The translations under genes and the position numbers were made by a program. Below the pieces are notes generated by a model. It saw nothing but the letters and a program-made list of their open reading frames with translations. It was not told where the DNA came from and did no database searches. Below are positions 7,438 to 14,237 of a DNA stretch of 24,148 nucleotides, in pieces. The first letter of the stretch is position 1. Each line of letters opens with the position of its first letter. The DNA lies in the NCBI GenBank assembly GCA_023395735.1, contig JAEWYI010000082.1:1-24148 (forward strand). The letters run 5' to 3'. Origin of the DNA: Cyanobacteria bacterium OH_SFB_17 (lineage in GTDB: Bacteria; Cyanobacteriota; Vampirovibrionia; Gastranaerophilales; Gastranaerophilaceae).

Positions 7438-7543
7438 CATTTTTAGAGCATGAGGCTAGAATGCAGACTATACAAGCATTTTAAATATTACAAAATTGTA
7501 ACATTTAACTTAAGAGCCAATGTTCATCATGGTTTTGGACTAA

Positions 7544-7560
7544 AAAAATAGGGTATTTTT
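7544..7560 (-). terminator. Weak AT-rich terminator after rimO
   Basis: AAAAATA and TATTTTT flank a 3-nt loop and continue into a T-run on the minus strand, shortly after the rimO stop codon. The stem is pure A-T, so termination would be weak. Confidence 0.4.
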
Positions 7561-7566
7561 ATTATA

Positions 7567-8913
7567 TTATATAACACCATAAAGATCATATTCGTCGGAT
7601 GATTTTATCAAAACATCTTCGATATCACCAGGCACAACTTGCTTGTCTGTATCTATGTATACCAAACCGTCAATTTCTGCGGCATCTCTTGTTGAACGTG
7701 CGATGACAAGACCTTCGCTATTTATATTTTCGATTATGCAAGGAATAGTTTTTCCGACAAAAGAAGCGTTGATTTCTTTTGAAATCTCTTGTTGAAGTTT
7801 CATCAGCTTATCAAAACGTTCTTTCTTAATTTTTTCGCTAACCTGATTTTGCATATCGTAAGAAACTGTATTTTGTTCTCTGGAATAAGTAAAAACTCCC
7901 ATTTTATCAAATTTCATATTTTTTACGAAATTATACAAATGTTCAAAATGTGCCTGAGTTTCTCCCGGATATCCTACGATAAAAGCAGTTCTTATTGTAA
8001 CATTAGGAATTTTTTCTCTAATTTTTTGAACAAGCGTTTCGTAATTAAATGCAGGTCTGCGCATTGCTGTTAAAATCTCAGGATGAGAATGCTGCAATGG
8101 AATATCTACATATTTTACAATTTTATCAAGTTTTGCGATTTTTTCCATCAAATCTTCTGTGAGCATGCTCGGATAAGCATACATAATTCTTATCCAAGAA
8201 ATTTCTTCTATCTTATTTAACTCTTCCAAAAGCTCACCCAAAGCAGGTTTTCCATACAAGTCTATCCCGTAGCTTGTAGTATCTTGAGCTACTAAAACAA
8301 TTTCAGACACCCCTTTTTGCGCAAGAGATTTTACTTCTTCTACAATATTTTCAATTTTTCTTGAGCTGTAAGCACCCCTCAACTGCGGAATAATACAATA
8401 CCCGCAATGATAATTGCAACCGTCAGCTATTTTTATATAAGAACTTGCTCCTATAGTGATTTGTTGTCTTTGGATTTCTTCAGGATAAACATATTCAGGC
8501 TTGTGTGAAACATTTGAGATATATTCATCAGTCAAAATACACTCTTGAGGATTTTCCACAGATTCATCAAGCATACAGCTTTTTATTCTGTCAACAACAT
8601 CTACAATATGGCAAAAATCTGTAGTACCAAGCATTGCAACAATTTCCGGGATAGCTTCTTTTAACTCTTCTTTATGTTTTTGCGGCAAGCACCCCGTTAC
8701 AATTACTTTTTTACCTGCCTCTATCATTTTTAAAATAGAGCGCACAGACTCTTTTTCCGCATCATGGATAAAAGAACAGGTATTTACTATTACAATCTTT
8801 GCCTGAGTTTCGTCGAGGGTAATCTCATAGCCTCTACTTATCAAAAGACCCAGCATCAATTCCGAATCTACTAAATTTTTTGAACAACCATGATTTACTA
8901 AAGCTATTTTCAT
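7567..8913 (-). CDS. rimO: Ribosomal protein uS12 (Asp89) methylthiotransferase RimO
   Basis: A 448-residue radical-SAM methylthiotransferase. The UPF0004 N-terminal domain has the three cluster cysteines C10 (HGCSKN), C46 (NTCSFI) and C75 (TGCLPQ). The radical-SAM motif is GCNYHCGYC with C166, C170 and C173, followed by IPQLRG. The C-terminal TRAM domain is about residues 375-448. The HGCSKNLVDSE start and the GAYSSR sequence after the SAM motif fit RimO rather than MiaB. The enzyme adds a methylthio group to the beta carbon of an aspartate of ribosomal protein S12, using two 4Fe-4S clusters and SAM. AGGAA lies about nine bases before the ATG. It appears monocistronic, behind an unusual leader. 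Confidence 0.95.
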   Translation of the reverse strand: MKIALVNHGCSKNLVDSELMLGLLISRGYEITLDETQAKIVIVNTCSFIHDAEKESVRSILKMIEAGKKVIVTGCLPQKHKEELKEAIPEIVAMLGTTDFCHIVDVVDRIKSCMLDESVENPQECILTDEYISNVSHKPEYVYPEEIQRQQITIGASSYIKIADGCNYHCGYCIIPQLRGAYSSRKIENIVEEVKSLAQKGVSEIVLVAQDTTSYGIDLYGKPALGELLEELNKIEEISWIRIMYAYPSMLTEDLMEKIAKLDKIVKYVDIPLQHSHPEILTAMRRPAFNYETLVQKIREKIPNVTIRTAFIVGYPGETQAHFEHLYNFVKNMKFDKMGVFTYSREQNTVSYDMQNQVSEKIKKERFDKLMKLQQEISKEINASFVGKTIPCIIENINSEGLVIARSTRDAAEIDGLVYIDTDKQVVPGDIEDVLIKSSDEYDLYGVI

Positions 8914-8999
8914 TTCATTTTTCCTTTTAGCTAATTTTACTACAAGAAAATTTAATTTAAATCCCCCTGAACGATAAGGTAAATTCTAAAATTTTGGAC

Positions 9000-9031
9000 A
9001 AACAAAAAGCCTCGGAAATTGTCCAAGGCTT
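9000..9031 (-). terminator. Terminator-like hairpin in the rimO leader with competing stem
   Basis: On the minus strand, AAGCCTTGG (9031-9023) pairs with CCGAGGCTT (9015-9007) around a 7-nt loop and runs into TTTTTGTTTG. The G.U pair exists only in the minus-strand RNA (C.A on the other strand), which supports this direction. TTGGACAA/TTGTCCAA (plus strand 8994-9001 and 9019-9026) forms an alternative 8-bp stem that would destroy the terminator, as in an attenuator. Confidence 0.6.
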
Positions 9032-9056
9032 ATAAATATACATTTACCCCACTCAT

Positions 9057-9085
9057 TTTATAACATGAACAAATTTTATTGTCAA
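9057..9085 (-). promoter_or_regulatory. Promoter of the rimO leader
   Basis: On the minus strand, a perfect TTGACA (9085-9080), a 17-base spacer, then TATAAA (9062-9057). The predicted start is near 9050, about 137 nt before the rimO ATG. The terminator-like hairpin would come after only about 20-50 transcribed bases. Confidence 0.75.
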
Positions 9086-9158
9086 GCAAATATTTTTAAA
9101 TAATAAATCCCCCGACAGAGTGACAACTTTTTTTGTTTTTGTATGTTTTAATATTCAA

Positions 9159-9851
9159 ATGATAATAACAAAAATACTATCTATTTCTAATACAAAATCG
9201 ACATTCACAAGTAATCAAACCCAACCCCAGTGCGGAATCTCTTGTGAAAACACTGACTCATGCTATTTTTCAAACAGCACCATAAACAAAGCTCTAACCT
9301 ACTTGGAGCCAATAAAATTTGACAAAAAAGATATAAAACATCTTCAATCACTGGGAGTTGTTCTTCCCTTTCTAAGTGGAAAAGAAGCGGTAGAATTTAT
9401 AAAAAAGAACAATGTAAAAATTAAATTCGACAACATGACCTCCCAATCCGCCCACGCCCAGTACAATTTTGAAACAAACACTATCAAGATAAATAATAAA
9501 TATGAAAATACGACATCAGAAGCTGAGATACTTGCAATCTCAGAAGCAATCCTCCACGAAGCGGGGCACGCAAAAGATAAAGATGGATACTCAAGCATCC
9601 AAGAAGAAATTGATTGCCTTTCTCTAAACACGCTTGCCCATAGAAATATTATTAAAAAGCACAAAGAAATTTTTTCAAATTCAAACTCACCAATAGTAAA
9701 AGACGGCGTTTGCGTTTATGAAAAATTATTCTTCGACAAAAACCCTCTAAAAACACCCCTTGTAAACAGACTAAAAGACAAGTATGGAGAGCTTAACGTG
9801 GGTGATTTCAAGCATCCTCCTACAAATATAGCATACAAGGTTAAAGAATAA
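9159..9851 (+). CDS. HEAGH-motif protein, putative zinc metallopeptidase-like
   Basis: A 230-residue protein whose one clear motif is ILHEAGHAKD, an HExxH zinc-binding sequence, followed 11 residues later by Glu-Glu (SIQEEIDCL), which could supply the third ligand. It has no recognisable signal peptide. I start it at the ATG at 9159, because the protein then begins IITKILSISNTKSTFTSN, which parallels the N-terminus of the protein encoded at 67-984. An upstream in-frame GTG at 9120 would add 13 hydrophobic residues. Neither start has a Shine-Dalgarno sequence. Peptidase activity is inferred from one motif, so the assignment is tentative. Confidence 0.6.
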   Translation: MIITKILSISNTKSTFTSNQTQPQCGISCENTDSCYFSNSTINKALTYLEPIKFDKKDIKHLQSLGVVLPFLSGKEAVEFIKKNNVKIKFDNMTSQSAHAQYNFETNTIKINNKYENTTSEAEILAISEAILHEAGHAKDKDGYSSIQEEIDCLSLNTLAHRNIIKKHKEIFSNSNSPIVKDGVCVYEKLFFDKNPLKTPLVNRLKDKYGELNVGDFKHPPTNIAYKVKE

Positions 9852-9940
9852 TATATTTACAAAAACAAATATTCTTTACAAAAATTTACAAGTTTTTTCC
9901 CGTATCACTAGCAATTTTTCTCTTTCACGTGTTTTATATA

Positions 9941-9980
9941 ACTGGACTTGACAAAGTGTTTATGTTATAATGCATCCAGT
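9941..9980 (+). promoter_or_regulatory. Extended -10 promoter of the 54-aa gene inside an inverted repeat
   Basis: TGTTATAAT (9963-9971) is an extended -10 with a perfect TATAAT. A TTGACA at 9948 is only 12 bases upstream, too close to be its -35. The arms ACTGGA (9941-9946) and TCCAGT (9975-9980) flank the promoter; the second overlaps the expected start site near 9978, so this could be an operator. Confidence 0.6.
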
Positions 9981-10027
9981 GAGTGGTTTTTTATATATAA
10001 GTAGTAAGATAAAATAAGGAGAATTCA

Positions 10028-10192
10028 ATGGTCAGTCTAGCAACATCATCAAATGTTAAAGAAAAAAATAGCAAATTGAAATTCAATGATGAATTCGATA
10101 GTTACCTAAAAAAACAATGTTTGAAAACAACTTTTAACGGTCTGGAGATTGAAACATTCTCTTGGTACAAAAAAGTTCTTGGCATCAGCTAA
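10028..10192 (+). CDS. Small unknown protein, 54 aa, in its own transcription unit
   Basis: A short gene with all the signals of a real unit: extended -10 promoter, AAGGAG seven bases before the ATG, an intact frame, and an 18-bp perfect terminator 17 bases after the stop. The product begins MVSLATSSNVKEKNSKLK and ends in the aromatic-rich stretch ETFSWYKKVLGIS. It has one cysteine (residue 31) and no signal peptide or membrane helix. No family is recognised. The strength of the signals suggests that it is well expressed. Confidence 0.8.
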   Translation: MVSLATSSNVKEKNSKLKFNDEFDSYLKKQCLKTTFNGLEIETFSWYKKVLGIS

Positions 10193-10208
10193 GTATTAAT
10201 TTTTAGAT

Positions 10209-10251
10209 AAAAAGAAACGCTCGAAGAAAAAAACTTCGAGCGTTTCTTTTT
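10209..10251 (+). terminator. Strong intrinsic terminator of the 54-aa gene
   Basis: AAAAAGAAACGCTCGAAG (10209-10226) pairs perfectly over 18 bp with CTTCGAGCGTTTCTTTTT (10234-10251) around a 7-nt A loop. The remaining interval to 10383 holds no gene that I can support. Confidence 0.93.
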
Positions 10252-10383
10252 GCGAGATTGAAAATTAAATAAAAGGCTTTTTGCGAATATCCCATGTAAG
10301 TTATTACTGATTTGTGTTTAAGTTAAGAATGGTAAAAGCGTCAGGGTTTCACTCTGAAAACCTTTGCGTGATTGCAATAAACG

Positions 10384-10410
10384 ACAAAGAAAAGGCCGGC
10401 ATCGCCGGCC
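10384..10410 (-). terminator. Intrinsic terminator of the NAGPA-family gene
   Basis: On the minus strand, GGCCGGC-GAT-GCCGGCC (plus 10394-10410) is followed by TTTTCTTTG, 28 bp after the stop codon of the glycosidase gene. It has the same 17-nt, 3-nt-loop form as the palindromes inside the helicase gene. Confidence 0.85.
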
Positions 10411-10437
10411 ATGAATTATGAAGTAGAGTCGCCTGTG

Positions 10438-11706
10438 TCAATTATCTTTGTTTAAAGTAAGGGCATTTGAAAGAGCAATTCCGCCTTTTACTTGAGGATT
10501 GTTAACAACTTTTCCGCCGACGTAAAGAACAGTAGATCCGCCACCGTCAAGGTTCATTGCGTTAACACATCCGATTGATTTCATAAACCCTGCAAGCTCA
10601 CTTAGAGTAAGCCCAACTGATGCCTGTTCTCTGCCATCTACAGCTACAATCACAAGGTTGTTGTCTGCAGTATAGCCAATTGCGCTTCTTGGGTTCCTTC
10701 CGCCGATTGCACCGAGTTTTTGTTCTGAAACATCCACGTAAACCTGACCATCTCTGACAAGGTAAGGCCCGCCGCTTATGATGTGATTCACATTATCCCA
10801 ATTTGGAATTGTTTTTATATCAAGCTTAATTTCTTTTTCATTTTTAACCTTGTCTAGCTGCTGAGCAGGGCCGACAACAACGAAACCGCCTTCTGGTATT
10901 TCAAGAGCAGAAGTTGAAACTTTCAAAATTTTATTGTCTTTTACAGCAATCTGTATACCATATTTTGGGCTGGCAGGAGCAATCTTGCCCCATTCGCTTG
11001 TGTATGCAATAACGTATGTAGCAAGCATTCTAGGCTGATTAAGGTTATCTACTTTTATCTCAGCGTTTCTTGTAGTCAAAGATGCGTTTAGCTGCACTCT
11101 TGCCATATCGTAGCCATTGTCAAAAATACCCATTGCTACGCGGTTGTAGACTGGGCCTGTGTACATTTTTTTGTTGATCATTAATGTTCCTAATGGAACG
11201 CCTGTTTGAGGCTTGAAAAATGTACCGTTTATTGCGACTAGAGAATTATTTTTCTTTGCGATTGTTGTGATTGTGCCTTTTTTACCTAATTTATCAGACA
11301 CTAAAGATGGAGTAAGTTTTAAACTTGGGTTTATATCTGAATTTACTTCGACGACGTTAATTTTTACAGGTTTTCCTTGGTAATATTTTACAAGTTTAAT
11401 GTGCTTAACTCCGCTATCAACATCAACAATCACGCCTTTTTTATACTTTTGCCTTATTTGATTGTTGAAATTAATTTTCTTTTGCTCAAGAGTCAATTCA
11501 TTTGTAATATTTTTTTCAAAATTTGCGCTGTGCAAAATCGGAGAAACAATCGCACTGTTTGCAATGACTAATTGTTCCTGCGCAAGAATCGGAGCGCCCA
11601 TAAAAAGCATATTTTGAGACAACACCAAGCTCATCACAATCGAAATGTTCAATGTGTTTGCAACCAATTTTGGTAAATGTCTTGAATGTAAAATTAGGGT
11701 ATCCAT
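10438..11706 (-). CDS. NAGPA-domain phosphodiester glycosidase family protein, exported
   Basis: A 422-residue protein with an N-terminal hydrophobic stretch (about residues 17-42 from this start, ending APILAQEQ) that looks like a signal peptide or anchor. The C-terminal half is the NAGPA (phosphodiester N-acetylglucosaminidase, DUF2233) fold: AINGTFF, later GGRNPRSAIGYT followed by VAVDGRE, and NLDGGGSTVLYVGG near the C-terminus. Related bacterial proteins act on phosphodiester-linked sugars in envelope polymers; the substrate here is unknown. Two starts are possible: ATG at 11706, used here, or an in-frame GTG at 11715; neither has a good ribosome site. It sits behind a folded leader and ends in a strong terminator, so it is probably a single-gene unit. 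Confidence 0.88.
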   Translation of the reverse strand: MDTLILHSRHLPKLVANTLNISIVMSLVLSQNMLFMGAPILAQEQLVIANSAIVSPILHSANFEKNITNELTLEQKKINFNNQIRQKYKKGVIVDVDSGVKHIKLVKYYQGKPVKINVVEVNSDINPSLKLTPSLVSDKLGKKGTITTIAKKNNSLVAINGTFFKPQTGVPLGTLMINKKMYTGPVYNRVAMGIFDNGYDMARVQLNASLTTRNAEIKVDNLNQPRMLATYVIAYTSEWGKIAPASPKYGIQIAVKDNKILKVSTSALEIPEGGFVVVGPAQQLDKVKNEKEIKLDIKTIPNWDNVNHIISGGPYLVRDGQVYVDVSEQKLGAIGGRNPRSAIGYTADNNLVIVAVDGREQASVGLTLSELAGFMKSIGCVNAMNLDGGGSTVLYVGGKVVNNPQVKGGIALSNALTLNKDN

Positions 11707-11715
11707 TTCCGTCAC

Positions 11716-11865
11716 CAGCTCATAGTAGTAACCAGATACCTTTTTTTTAATCGAGTGGGGGGCAACTTACAAAGGGCGGAGGGTCTGAGGGTTATGCCCT
11801 CGGTCCTTGAGTCCTTGAGGCAACACTCCGGGAAATCGTTTGTAAACTTTTACCTGAAATCTCCT
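11716..11865 (-). ncRNA. Candidate structured 5' leader of the NAGPA-family gene
   Basis: The minus-strand transcript from about 11865 to the start codon can fold into nested helices: TTACAAA/TTTGTAA (plus 11767-11773 with 11839-11845), CGGAG/CTCCG (11777-11781 with 11826-11830) and the terminal hairpin GAGGG-TTATG-CCCTC (11787-11801). The segment CACTC (11824-11828) could pair instead with GAGTG (11753-11757), giving two mutually exclusive states. It also contains a direct repeat TCCTTGAG x2 (11804-11819). Its GC content is far above the surroundings. I could not match it to any riboswitch class I know. Confidence 0.5.
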
Positions 11866-11871
11866 ACTACT

Positions 11872-11900
11872 ATTGTAACATAAATTCATATTTTATTCAA
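11872..11900 (-). promoter_or_regulatory. Promoter of the glycosidase leader
   Basis: On the minus strand, TTGAAT (11900-11895), a 17-base spacer, then TACAAT (11877-11872). Transcription would begin near 11865, exactly at the start of the folded region. A 9-bp arm, TACTACTAT (11865-11873), overlaps the -10 and has an inverse copy at 11722-11730, next to the start codon. The rest of 11901-12085 shows no further gene. Confidence 0.6.
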
Positions 11901-12085
11901 GATTAGAATAGCCTAAATGGTTAATAATTTTACAATTTGAAATAGTGTTAAAGCTACAATATTGCTGGATTTGAGAAACTCTAAACAATCGGGCAATGAA
12001 AAGTCAGCTTTTTAAGAGATAATTAAAAAACTGAAAGATACTTATAAAATAGATTTAGAAAGGCTCTAGAAGCAAGGAGTATGTC

Positions 12086-12466
12086 ATGAGCGAATACATA
12101 AACGAAATAAGACGAGACACACAGGTAGCTGAAAGTTTTTTTGCAAAAAGATTGGCTTTTACGCTTGGACCTGTCGAACTGCAGCAAATGTTAGCAGAAA
12201 AAAAGGTTAAACTGCTTGATGTAAGAAGAAAAGAAGATTATGAAGAATCTCATATTCCACAGGCAATCTGTTTTCCAAAAACTGAAATAAAATCCAGATT
12301 ATTTGAACTTTCAAAAGACGATATTCATGTGGTTTATTGCTACAATCAACAATGCCACCTCGCAGCAAATGCAGCGTTTGAGCTTGCAAAAAACGAATAT
12401 CCGGTTATGGAGCTCGAAGGCGGGTTTGATGTTTGGGTAAACGATTTCCAATTTCCTGTTGAATAA
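12086..12466 (+). CDS. Single-domain rhodanese-like sulfurtransferase
   Basis: A 126-residue protein with the rhodanese fold signatures: LLDVRRKEDYEESHIPQAICFP (residues 43-64, the conserved DVR...HIPGA-type region) and the active-site strand HVVYCYNQQCHLAANAA, with catalytic Cys85 and a second Cys90 in the loop. It ends with the usual LEGGFDVWV. About 25 extra N-terminal residues precede the domain. It should transfer sulfane sulfur to a thiol or cyanide acceptor in the cytoplasm; the physiological acceptor is unknown. The start is fixed by AAGGAG six bases before the ATG, since an earlier ATG runs into TGA at once. It is convergent with the exbD gene across a large palindrome. Confidence 0.92.
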   Translation: MSEYINEIRRDTQVAESFFAKRLAFTLGPVELQQMLAEKKVKLLDVRRKEDYEESHIPQAICFPKTEIKSRLFELSKDDIHVVYCYNQQCHLAANAAFELAKNEYPVMELEGGFDVWVNDFQFPVE

Positions 12467-12497
12467 TCTTAAATATTTATATGAAAGGCCACTCTCA

Positions 12498-12544
12498 TAT
12501 AGAATCCGGCGCCAAAACCAAAAGTTTTGGCGCCGGATTCTATA
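12498..12544. terminator. 21-bp perfect palindrome between convergent genes
   Basis: AGAATCCGGCGCCAAAAC (12501-12518) pairs with GTTTTGGCGCCGGATTCT (12524-12541) around CAAAA, and three further A-T pairs extend the stem to 21 bp. It separates the rhodanese gene (plus) from the second exbD gene (minus). There is no T-run on either side, so it may act as a hairpin barrier or 3'-end stabiliser rather than a classical terminator. Confidence 0.75.
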
Positions 12545-12562
12545 AATTATTAAAAAATTAAA

Positions 12563-12952
12563 TTAATCACCTTCAGCCATTGAAATACTTGTCACGCCTG
12601 AATTTCTAGCCACATCCATAAGCTTTACAACGGCTCCGTGAGAAGAATTTGGCGCCGCCTGTATCAACAAACCGTCAGGAAGTGATTTTGATTTATCTTT
12701 TATCACAGATTCTAGATTCGCCATCGAAACCTCTTGCCCATCAACAACGTATTGATCATCGGCAGTAACCGAAATACTGAGCGTCTTAGATTCTTTTACG
12801 CTTTCTTGCTGAACCATATCAGGCACAGTTAAATTTAACCCCTGCTGGTCAAGAAGCGGCGCTATTACCATCATAATAATAAGCAACACCAAAAAGATAT
12901 CTGTCAACGGTGTTATATTAATTTCATTAAAACTATTACGTTCTCTGCTCAT
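12563..12952 (-). CDS. exbD: ExbD/TolR family protein (second copy)
   Basis: A 129-residue single-pass inner-membrane protein. The cytoplasmic N-terminus leads into INITPLTDIFLVLLIIMMV, with the proton-path aspartate at D18, then a periplasmic domain of about 90 residues. With ExbB it forms the proton-driven motor that energises TonB or TolA. AAGGA lies eight to nine bases before the ATG. It is the last gene of the TonB-ExbB-ExbD-ExbD series and begins 14 bp after the first exbD. It lacks the charged tail present on the first copy. Confidence 0.92.
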   Translation of the reverse strand: MSRERNSFNEINITPLTDIFLVLLIIMMVIAPLLDQQGLNLTVPDMVQQESVKESKTLSISVTADDQYVVDGQEVSMANLESVIKDKSKSLPDGLLIQAAPNSSHGAVVKLMDVARNSGVTSISMAEGD

Positions 12953-12966
12953 ATTTATTTCCTTAA

Positions 12967-13494
12967 TTATTCTTTCCAGTCAGAATTTTCTGACTCATCA
13001 GCTTTTGAGGGTTGGGCAAAAGCTTTGGATCCTGATTTTTTTTCAACTGAAGTGTTTGATGAATCCAATTCCTTTTGTTCTTTTTTGCTCAAAGGCTCAC
13101 CTGCAAGAACGAGCTTGGTAAACTCGGCTTCTTTTGCACAGTCCATTATTTTCATAATTTCAGAACTTCTTGCTTTTTCATCGGCTTTTACGACGACTTC
13201 TTTTTTCTGCAAACTTGCTTTTATTGCCAAAAGCTCATCAGTCAAAGATTCAGGAGCGATTTCTTTTCCGTTAAGATACATTTTCCCTTCTTTTGTAACT
13301 GACACAGTCGCATTTTTTTCTTCAATCGAAACTCCGCTGTTAATTTCAGGAACAGTTATTGAATTATCACTAGATTGAAACGTTGGCGCAACAACCATCA
13401 TAATAATCAACAGCACCAGAAAAATATCCGTCAACGGTGTTATGTTGATTTCTGTAAATAAAGCATCTTTACCTTTTGATGTTTTTATAGACAT
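12967..13494 (-). CDS. exbD: ExbD/TolR family protein (first copy, with charged C-terminal tail)
   Basis: A 175-residue protein with the same membrane segment as its neighbour, INITPLTDIFLVLLIIMMV, and the aspartate at D23. The periplasmic domain is about residues 45-135. A further 35-40 residues rich in Lys, Ser and Glu (KKEQKELDSSNTSVEKKSG and onward) form an unstructured tail that is unusual for the family, which is normally about 130-145 aa. AAGGA precedes the ATG. It is followed by the second exbD. The two copies differ in the periplasmic part, suggesting a heteromeric ExbD unit or two alternatives rather than a recent duplication. Confidence 0.92.
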   Translation of the reverse strand: MSIKTSKGKDALFTEINITPLTDIFLVLLIIMMVVAPTFQSSDNSITVPEINSGVSIEEKNATVSVTKEGKMYLNGKEIAPESLTDELLAIKASLQKKEVVVKADEKARSSEIMKIMDCAKEAEFTKLVLAGEPLSKKEQKELDSSNTSVEKKSGSKAFAQPSKADESENSDWKE

Positions 13495-13548
13495 TGTTTT
13501 ATCCTTATAAATCCATTTCTTTTGGGAATTTGGATTTTATTTTCAATA

Positions 13549-14199
13549 TTATTTCAGTGTGATATTTGAAGCTGATTGAACGCTCACATCTTCATCCGAG
13601 TCAACAAAGCTCAAGAATAATAATTTTATAAGCTGGAAATCATCTTCGTAACGTTTTACAATCGCTTGGAATGAGTTATAGAAAATAACCGCAACAATCG
13701 CAACGCCCAAACCAAATGCTGTTGCTATCAAAGCTGAACCGATACCTGTTGCGACCGCAGCTGATTGGTTACCTTGTTGAGCCAAATCCTGGAATGTATA
13801 AAGGATTCTAACAACGGTACCGAACAAACCTAGGAATGGAGCAACACCGCCGATTGTACCCATAATTGTAAGATGGTGTTCCAATTTTCTAACCGCTAAA
13901 CTAGCAGCGATATCAAACGAACGCGAAAACCCTTTTCTTTGCTCAGAAAAAATTCTCACCGCTTCTTCTGTAACTTCACCGATAACTCCGCCTAATTGGA
14001 TTGCAAGATTTTGTGCACCGTCAAGGTTGTTTCTAGCCAACTCTTTTTGAAGTTTTGGTATAAACATAACAACGTCTCTTTTGTTTCTGTTGTAAAAAGT
14101 CCATCTGTTTATAACAACAGCAACAACTAAAACAGAACATACCAAAATCGGCAACAATACAGGCCAGTCCATCTCAATTGAATGTAATAGTAATTCCAT
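13549..14199 (-). CDS. exbB: ExbB/TolQ/MotA family proton channel subunit
   Basis: A 216-residue inner-membrane protein. TM1 is about residues 12-31 (VLLPILVCSVLVVAVVI), a cytoplasmic domain follows, then the signature GTIGGVAPFLGLFGTVVRI of TM2 and GIGSALIATAFGLGVAIVAV of TM3, typical of PF01618. ExbB pentamers surround ExbD and conduct protons. The AGGA ribosome site lies about ten bases before the ATG. It sits between the tonB-like gene (39 bp upstream) and exbD (54 bp downstream) and is probably cotranscribed with them. Confidence 0.93.
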   Translation of the reverse strand: MELLLHSIEMDWPVLLPILVCSVLVVAVVINRWTFYNRNKRDVVMFIPKLQKELARNNLDGAQNLAIQLGGVIGEVTEEAVRIFSEQRKGFSRSFDIAASLAVRKLEHHLTIMGTIGGVAPFLGLFGTVVRILYTFQDLAQQGNQSAAVATGIGSALIATAFGLGVAIVAVIFYNSFQAIVKRYEDDFQLIKLLFLSFVDSDEDVSVQSASNITLK

Positions 14200-14237
14200 A
14201 ATTTTTTATCCTCATTTTCTGTAATACTTTTTATGCT

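Noticed and set aside
11761..11850. Plus-strand reading as a SAM-I-type riboswitch (GGAGGGTCTGAGGG..GGCAAC)
   Set aside because: The resemblance is limited to short GC-rich words, the expected P3 and P4 arms are missing, and no plus-strand gene follows within 200 bp. The minus strand has the matching promoter.
11716..11865. c-di-AMP (ydaO) riboswitch for the glycosidase leader
   Set aside because: That class often precedes envelope genes, but the GGGUGAAU and CAGCUAACCUCG core elements that I remember are not present on either strand.
13025..13378. Plus-strand frame opposite exbD
   Set aside because: It mirrors the periplasmic part of ExbD; the minus-strand ExbD family match is unambiguous.
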